8,967 bases of DNA from Nonlabens sp. (lineage in GTDB: Bacteria > Bacteroidota > Bacteroidia > Flavobacteriales > Flavobacteriaceae). A program made the position numbers and the translations under genes. Under the pieces are notes generated by a model. It did no database searches and was not told the DNA's origin. It worked only from the letters and a program-made list of their open reading frames with translations. Every line of letters starts with the position of its first letter. Positions within the stretch are counted from its first letter, which is position 1. Below, piece after piece: positions 5,417 to 8,967 of the stretch. The stretch spans positions 1 through 8,967 of the forward strand of contig JALZUY010000017.1 of NCBI GenBank assembly GCA_023301395.1, read 5' to 3'.

Positions 5417-7821
5417 GAAAGCTACTTGTTGCCCTTTTACTATTGTTTGTATTACCGGTCACTGCACAGGTGGTTACCGTAATAGATTCAGATACTAACG
5501 AGCCACTAGTTAATGTTGCGGTTTATAATAAATCTAAATCCAAATCTGCGATATCAGATATTGAAGGGCAAGTTGATTTAAAAGTATTTCTCGATCAAGA
5601 AATTATTTATTTCCAGAGTATTTCTTATGCGACTTTTAAAACCGTAAAAGCAATTATTCTCAAAGACAAATTTGTACGTCTTCAACAACAATCTGATTAT
5701 TTTAATCCTATTCTTATATCTGCTTCAAAGTTTGAACAACGTGCGCAGGATATTCCTCAAAAGATCTTTGCTGTAGATAAAGAAGAAATAGCTTTTAATA
5801 ATCCACAAACCAGTGCCGATTTATTACAACAATCTGGTCAAGTTTTTGTACAAAAATCACAACAAGGTGGTGGTAGTCCTATCATAAGAGGTTTTTCTAC
5901 AAATAGATTATTAATAACGGTGGATGGAGTGCGCATGAATACCGCCATCTTCCGTAGTGGGAATTTACAAAACGTGATATCTATTGATCCACTAAGTGTA
6001 GAACGTAGTGAGGTTATATTAGGTCCAGGTAGTGTGGTTTATGGAAGTGATGCGATAGGTGGAGTTATGAATTTTTTCACACTCAAACCCCAATTTCATA
6101 AGGATTCATTACAAATAAGTGGTAATGGATTACTGCGTTATGCAAGTGCAAATAGTGAAAATACAGGTCATCTAGATTTCAATATTGGTGGAGAAAAATG
6201 GGCTTCTGCGACTAGTGTTACCGTTAATTTCTTTAATGATTTGCGCATGGGATCTCATGGGCCAGACGATTATTTGCGAGAAAACTATGTAATAAGACGT
6301 GATGGGCAAGATGTTTTAGTTCCTAACGATAATCCATTAATACAGCGCCCTACTGGATATGACCAGCTCAATGTGTTACAAAAATTCAGATACAAGCCTA
6401 CCCAAGATTTAGAATTTGGTCTAGGACTTATTTATTCTGGAACTAGTGATTTTCCTCGGTATGATTCTTTAGATCGCTTTCGCGAAAGCGGTGAGCCTAT
6501 AAACGCAGAGTGGTTCTATGGACCGCAAACCTGGTTCATGACTAATTTTAATGTCACACATCGTGGTAATGGAAAGTGGTATGATACGGCAGTGTTAACT
6601 CAAGCGTATCAACGTTTTGAAGAAAGCAGGATTACGCGTAATTTTCAAGATCCATTACGTTTTGAAAATGTTGAGAATGTAGATGCAATTTCAACCTCAC
6701 TAGATTTTGAAAGACGTGATCGCGAGTCAAACGCGCTTTTCTATGGTGGTGAATTTGTCCATAATAGAGTAAGCTCCAACGGATCTATACAGGATATAGA
6801 TACTAATGTGTTTTCTAATGCGCCTACTCGCTATCCAGACGGTTCTTCATGGAGATCTCTTGCTGCTTATGCAAGTTACCAGTGGAAAATATCTTCTCAA
6901 ATGGTGGTTAATAGTGGTTTGAGATACAACCACATATGGATAGATGCAGATTTTACTGAGAACAACACATTTTTTAATTTTCCGTTTGAAGAAGCAATGC
7001 TCAATACAGGAGCACTTACAGGAGGAATAGGTGGTACTTATGTTACAGATGATAAATGGGAACTGAGGACTAATCTAAGTACGGCGTTCCGTGCACCTAA
7101 TATTGATGATCTAGGAAAGATTTTTGATCCTAGTCCAGGAACTGTAATAGTTCCTAATCCAGATCTTGAAGCTGAGTATTCTTATAATGCTGAGATAGGT
7201 TTCAAGAAAACATGGAATGATAAACTCACAGTAGAGGCAGATGTGTATTATACCTATTTAAAAGATGCACTAGTTGCTCAAGACTTTGAGTTAAACGGGC
7301 AAGACTTTATTGATTATCAAGGTGAACAAAGTCGTGTTCAAGCCATTCAAAATGGCGAAAAGGCAAATATTTATGGACTTGAAGTAGGTCTTAATTATAA
7401 ATTAAACGATCAATTCTCAATCATAGGACATTACAATATCACAAAAGGAGAACAGACTGAAATCGATGGGAATAAAATTCCTGTAAGACATGTAGCGCCA
7501 GCTTTTGGAGATTTACATTTGAATTATGAGAGCAAAGCCTTGAAAATGGGACTATTTGCACAATTCAATGGTTCCTTAGATTTTAATGATTTGAATCCTG
7601 GACAGCAAGATCGTCCATATCTCTATGCGCTGGATTCAAACGGTAATCCTTATTCACCTTCTTGGTATACACTTAACCTAAGATCTCGATATGATTTTAA
7701 TGATGTATTCTCTTTAAATGTAACACTAGAAAACATAACAGATCAACGTTATAGAACCTACTCGTCTGGAGTAAGTGCTGCTGGAAGAAATTTAATCTTA
7801 GGTGTTAGATTTCAATTTTAG
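5413..7821 (+). CDS. TonB-dependent outer-membrane receptor, haem/iron-type architecture
   Basis: This is an 802-residue outer-membrane importer powered by TonB. The start is GTG, overlapping the recO stop as GTGA; it is chosen because it yields an ideal signal peptide (residues 1-18, then Q19). Domains in order are a carboxypeptidase-regulatory-like domain at about 20-92 (IDSDTNEPLVNVAVYN, DIEGQVDL), a TonB-box-like segment near 99-110 (PILISASKFEQR), the plug at about 111-222 (GGGSPIIRGFSTNRLLITVD, then the LGPGSVVYGSDAIGGVMNF segment), and a barrel from about 230 ending in the aromatic GVRFQF. FRAP at 559-562 and NPDL at 582-585 correspond to the two boxes shared by haem/haemoglobin receptors such as HemR and HmuR. 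The histidine those receptors carry between the boxes is missing, so the ligand is uncertain: haem, another iron chelate or something else. A perfect palindromic repeat lies in frame at residues 355-360. Confidence 0.92.
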   Translation: MRKLLVALLLLFVLPVTAQVVTVIDSDTNEPLVNVAVYNKSKSKSAISDIEGQVDLKVFLDQEIIYFQSISYATFKTVKAIILKDKFVRLQQQSDYFNPILISASKFEQRAQDIPQKIFAVDKEEIAFNNPQTSADLLQQSGQVFVQKSQQGGGSPIIRGFSTNRLLITVDGVRMNTAIFRSGNLQNVISIDPLSVERSEVILGPGSVVYGSDAIGGVMNFFTLKPQFHKDSLQISGNGLLRYASANSENTGHLDFNIGGEKWASATSVTVNFFNDLRMGSHGPDDYLRENYVIRRDGQDVLVPNDNPLIQRPTGYDQLNVLQKFRYKPTQDLEFGLGLIYSGTSDFPRYDSLDRFRESGEPINAEWFYGPQTWFMTNFNVTHRGNGKWYDTAVLTQAYQRFEESRITRNFQDPLRFENVENVDAISTSLDFERRDRESNALFYGGEFVHNRVSSNGSIQDIDTNVFSNAPTRYPDGSSWRSLAAYASYQWKISSQMVVNSGLRYNHIWIDADFTENNTFFNFPFEEAMLNTGALTGGIGGTYVTDDKWELRTNLSTAFRAPNIDDLGKIFDPSPGTVIVPNPDLEAEYSYNAEIGFKKTWNDKLTVEADVYYTYLKDALVAQDFELNGQDFIDYQGEQSRVQAIQNGEKANIYGLEVGLNYKLNDQFSIIGHYNITKGEQTEIDGNKIPVRHVAPAFGDLHLNYESKALKMGLFAQFNGSLDFNDLNPGQQDRPYLYALDSNGNPYSPSWYTLNLRSRYDFNDVFSLNVTLENITDQRYRTYSSGVSAAGRNLILGVRFQF
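6475..6490. repeat. Perfect palindrome CGCTTTCGCGAAAGCG inside the receptor gene
   Basis: All 16 bases are self-complementary, and the core is shared with the intergenic copies at 789-810 and 2276-2295. It is in frame and encodes RFRES plus the first base of G360 in the barrel segment YDSLDRFRESGEP. The segment lies just after the SGTSDFPRYD region, probably in an outer loop or its edge. Either a repeat entered here without breaking the frame, or coding sequence happens to match it exactly; the latter seems unlikely for 16 bases. The repeat has no known function. Confidence 0.8.
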
Positions 7822-7824
7822 AAT

Positions 7825-7854
7825 TTAATGATAATGATTTTTTTCAATCATTAA
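7825..7854. terminator. AT-rich hairpin after the receptor gene, weak terminator candidate
   Basis: Two alternative stems overlap. TTAATGAT (7825-7832) can pair with ATCATTAA (7847-7854). Alternatively TAATGATT (7832-7839) can pair with AATCATTA (7846-7853) around a 6-nt loop. The T-run is in the loop rather than after the stem and the stems are almost free of GC, so this is not a classic intrinsic terminator. It is the only candidate end signal between the receptor and the next gene. Confidence 0.3.
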
Positions 7855-7866
7855 TTACACTTCACT

Positions 7867-7899
7867 TTGTTTTAAATTCTTTATCGAGTAATAGATTTA
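7867..7899 (+). promoter_or_regulatory. Candidate promoter for the TspO-like gene
   Basis: TTG at 7867-7869 is followed after 22 bp by TAGATTTA at 7892-7899, a 7 of 8 match to TAnnTTTG. The spacing is at the long end of the 17-23 bp range described for flavobacteria. Start near 7906 would leave a leader of about 12 nt. A second near match, TATCTTTA at 7906-7913, is too close to the ATG to be a likely alternative. Confidence 0.35.
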
Positions 7900-7917
7900 A
7901 GTAATTATCTTTAGGAA

Positions 7918-8763
7918 ATGAAAAAAGTATTTTCCGTCCTCAATTTATTAAGCATTATTTTCCTCATCGCATGGAACGGTTATGCAAATACGGGAAATTA
8001 TAACGGTAAAACAGTAGGTGAGTTAAGTGCTGAGTATAATAACTTGTTTACGCCAGCGAGTTATGCGTTCTCAATTTGGGGTTTGATATTTTTAATGCTT
8101 CTGGTTTTTGGTGTATATGGTGTTTATACCGCTTTTGCGAAAAAAGAATCCAATCAACTTCTAGATAAAAGAACAGATTTTGTACAAACTACATCACCAT
8201 GGTTTCTAGTTGCTAATATCTTTTGCTCTGTTTGGGTAGCTTTTTGGTTAGATGAAATGATAGGTGTTTCAGTAATTTGTATGTTAGGAATCTTAGTTTC
8301 CTTATTAATGTGTATTAAAAAGCTAGATATAGCTATATGGGATGCACCTTTTCCAACGATTGCTTTTGTATGGTGGCCACTGTCGCTTTATGTAGGATGG
8401 ATAAGTGTGGCGACTATTGCAAATATTGCAGCTTATTTAAATGGCACTTTTGATATTGACATCACTACTCAAGTTTATACAACTCTAACTATGATTTTTA
8501 TAGCGTTTTTAGTAAATCTAGGAATGGTGATTTATCGCAATATGAGAGAATTTGCTTTAGTTGGTGTATGGGCACTGGTTGCTATTTTTATGCGATTTAA
8601 AACTCCTATGGATGGACTAAGTAAAATGGCAACCAACCAAATTGCATATCTAGCAATAGGACTCGCCTGTATTTTAACTGTTGTTATTGCTTTGCACAGT
8701 TCTCGTAATGCAAAGACTAATCCTTATAGGAAGTACTTGCAATGGCGAGCAAATAGTGAGTAA
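7918..8763 (+). CDS. TspO-related tryptophan-rich multi-pass membrane protein
   Basis: The 281 residues contain 11 tryptophans and about eight hydrophobic helices, at roughly 4-22, 47-73, 94-111, 114-133, 145-174, 186-206, 211-227 and 240-260. The segments LFTPASYAFSIWGLIFL (43-59) and APFPTIAFVWWPLSLYVGW (143-161) recall TspO/MBR proteins, which have P-x-Y-x-F-x-x-W-type helices and bind porphyrins or other hydrophobic ligands. Canonical TspO has about 160 residues and five helices, so this is a larger relative of a kind commonly called tryptophan-rich sensory protein in flavobacteria. It acts in the inner membrane; ligand and function are unknown. The ATG at 7918 is supported by the conserved-looking start MKKVFSVLNLLS. 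The gene stands alone, with 96 bp before it and 94 bp after it. It could instead be a transporter-like protein with only local similarity to TspO. Confidence 0.75.
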   Translation: MKKVFSVLNLLSIIFLIAWNGYANTGNYNGKTVGELSAEYNNLFTPASYAFSIWGLIFLMLLVFGVYGVYTAFAKKESNQLLDKRTDFVQTTSPWFLVANIFCSVWVAFWLDEMIGVSVICMLGILVSLLMCIKKLDIAIWDAPFPTIAFVWWPLSLYVGWISVATIANIAAYLNGTFDIDITTQVYTTLTMIFIAFLVNLGMVIYRNMREFALVGVWALVAIFMRFKTPMDGLSKMATNQIAYLAIGLACILTVVIALHSSRNAKTNPYRKYLQWRANSE

Positions 8764-8805
8764 ATGCACCTTTTGTAAACTAAGAACCTTTCTCTATTAA
8801 AGAAA

Positions 8806-8822
8806 TCTCAATAATGTTGAGA
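8806..8822. promoter_or_regulatory. Inverted repeat TCTCAA-N5-TTGAGA over the mfd-like -33 box
   Basis: Two perfect 6-bp arms surround a 5-nt spacer. The right arm contains the TTG used as the -33 element of the downstream promoter, so a bound protein would compete with RNA polymerase. No T-run follows, which argues against it being a terminator of the preceding gene. The arms are short, so chance is possible. Confidence 0.3.
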
Positions 8823-8847
8823 GACCTACCTTCTAGACTTATCTTTG
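8817..8847 (+). promoter_or_regulatory. Complete Bacteroidota promoter before the mfd-like gene
   Basis: TTG at 8817-8819, a 20-bp spacer and TATCTTTG at 8840-8847 give the full TTG-N17-23-TAnnTTTG form, the best promoter match in the window. The ATG at 8858 lies only 10 bases after the -7 box, so the transcript would be leaderless or carry just a few untranslated bases. Confidence 0.6.
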
Positions 8848-8857
8848 CGATTCTATT

Positions 8858-8967
8858 ATGAGTTTTAATACCATTATCAAGCAGTATGCACAAGCCTCAC
8901 AAACACAAAGTTTGCGAGAAGTCGTGTCCGGTTCTAATAGTAATGAGTTTTTAATTAGTATTTGTGG
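8858..8967 (+). CDS. mfd: Probable transcription-repair coupling factor Mfd (N-terminal fragment, runs off window)
   Basis: Only 36 codons and two bases are present: MSFNTIIKQYAQASQTQ, then SLREVVSGSNSNEFLISIC, open to the edge. The opening resembles Bacteroidota Mfd proteins, which begin with a short helix ending in a Y-x-Q-S/A-x-x-T-Q-x-L-type pattern followed by a strand leading into a G-x-x-G-S segment. Mfd removes RNA polymerase stalled at DNA damage and recruits UvrA. None of the helicase or translocase motifs fall inside the window, so the name rests on the N-terminal pattern alone. The reading frame, codon use and strong upstream promoter support a real gene. Confidence 0.6.
   Translation, partial: MSFNTIIKQYAQASQTQSLREVVSGSNSNEFLISIC

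Noticed and set aside
7822..7917. Small RNA or riboswitch in the gap before the TspO-like gene
   Set aside because: The gap is 96 bp of very AT-rich DNA explained by a weak hairpin and a promoter. No conserved RNA structure is recognisable.
8130..8142. CGCTTTTGCGAAA within the TspO-like gene, resembling one and a half arms of the palindromic repeat
   Set aside because: It matches 12 of 13 bases of the palindrome's left part, but the right arm is replaced by an A-run and the codons (AFAKK) fit a normal basic loop after a membrane helix. It may be a decayed copy, but the sequence alone does not support annotating it.
1..8967. CRISPR array, insertion sequence, prophage, defence or toxin-antitoxin system
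   Set aside because: There are no regularly spaced direct repeats, transposase or integrase motifs, terminal inverted repeats or nuclease/effector domains. All long frames are assigned to core-type genes.

Overview
The window looks like chromosomal DNA of a marine-type flavobacterium (Bacteroidota, family Flavobacteriaceae; Nonlabens or Dokdonia relatives would fit). The signs are AT-rich DNA, promoter -7 boxes of the Bacteroidota form TAnnTTTG, no Shine-Dalgarno sites, secreted proteins that all begin with Gln after signal-peptide cleavage, a type IX secretion gene (porZ), and the palindrome CGCTTTCGCGAAAGCG with degenerate relatives between genes. The genus is inferred from memory of similar sequences and is not proven here.

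Layout. Positions 1-698 (minus) hold the 5' part of a secreted, probably beta-rich cell-envelope protein of a family I recall as flavobacterial THC0290_0291. A 232-bp divergent promoter region (699-930) carries a -7 box for each direction, a degenerate palindromic repeat, and a perfect operator-like palindrome just downstream of the gdhA promoter. gdhA (931-2274, plus) encodes NADP-type glutamate dehydrogenase and ends in a clear intrinsic terminator (2307-2340). Its own promoter then leads into a tight three-gene cluster: porZ (2411-4693), recO (4694-5416) and a TonB-dependent receptor (5413-7821). The porZ stop abuts the recO start, and the recO stop overlaps the receptor's GTG start by 4 nt. 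A TspO-related, tryptophan-rich multi-pass membrane protein follows (7918-8763). The window ends in the first 36 codons of a gene that looks like mfd, the transcription-repair coupling factor (8858 to the edge), behind a complete TTG-N20-TAnnTTTG promoter.

How the genes fit together. gdhA assimilates ammonium into glutamate. PorZ belongs to the cell-surface attachment complex that finishes type IX secretion cargo, RecO loads RecA during recombinational repair, and the receptor imports an iron-type or other scarce ligand. The porZ-recO-receptor unit mixes unrelated functions but is physically coupled. RecO and Mfd are DNA-repair genes on either side of the receptor and the TspO-like gene.

I found no CRISPR array, transposase, tRNA, rRNA, phage gene or toxin-antitoxin pair, and no convincing new biological system. 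The points most worth a second look are the perfect palindromic repeat lying in frame inside the receptor gene, the operator-like site at gdhA, the enlarged TspO-like protein, and the haem-receptor-like boxes that lack the expected histidine.
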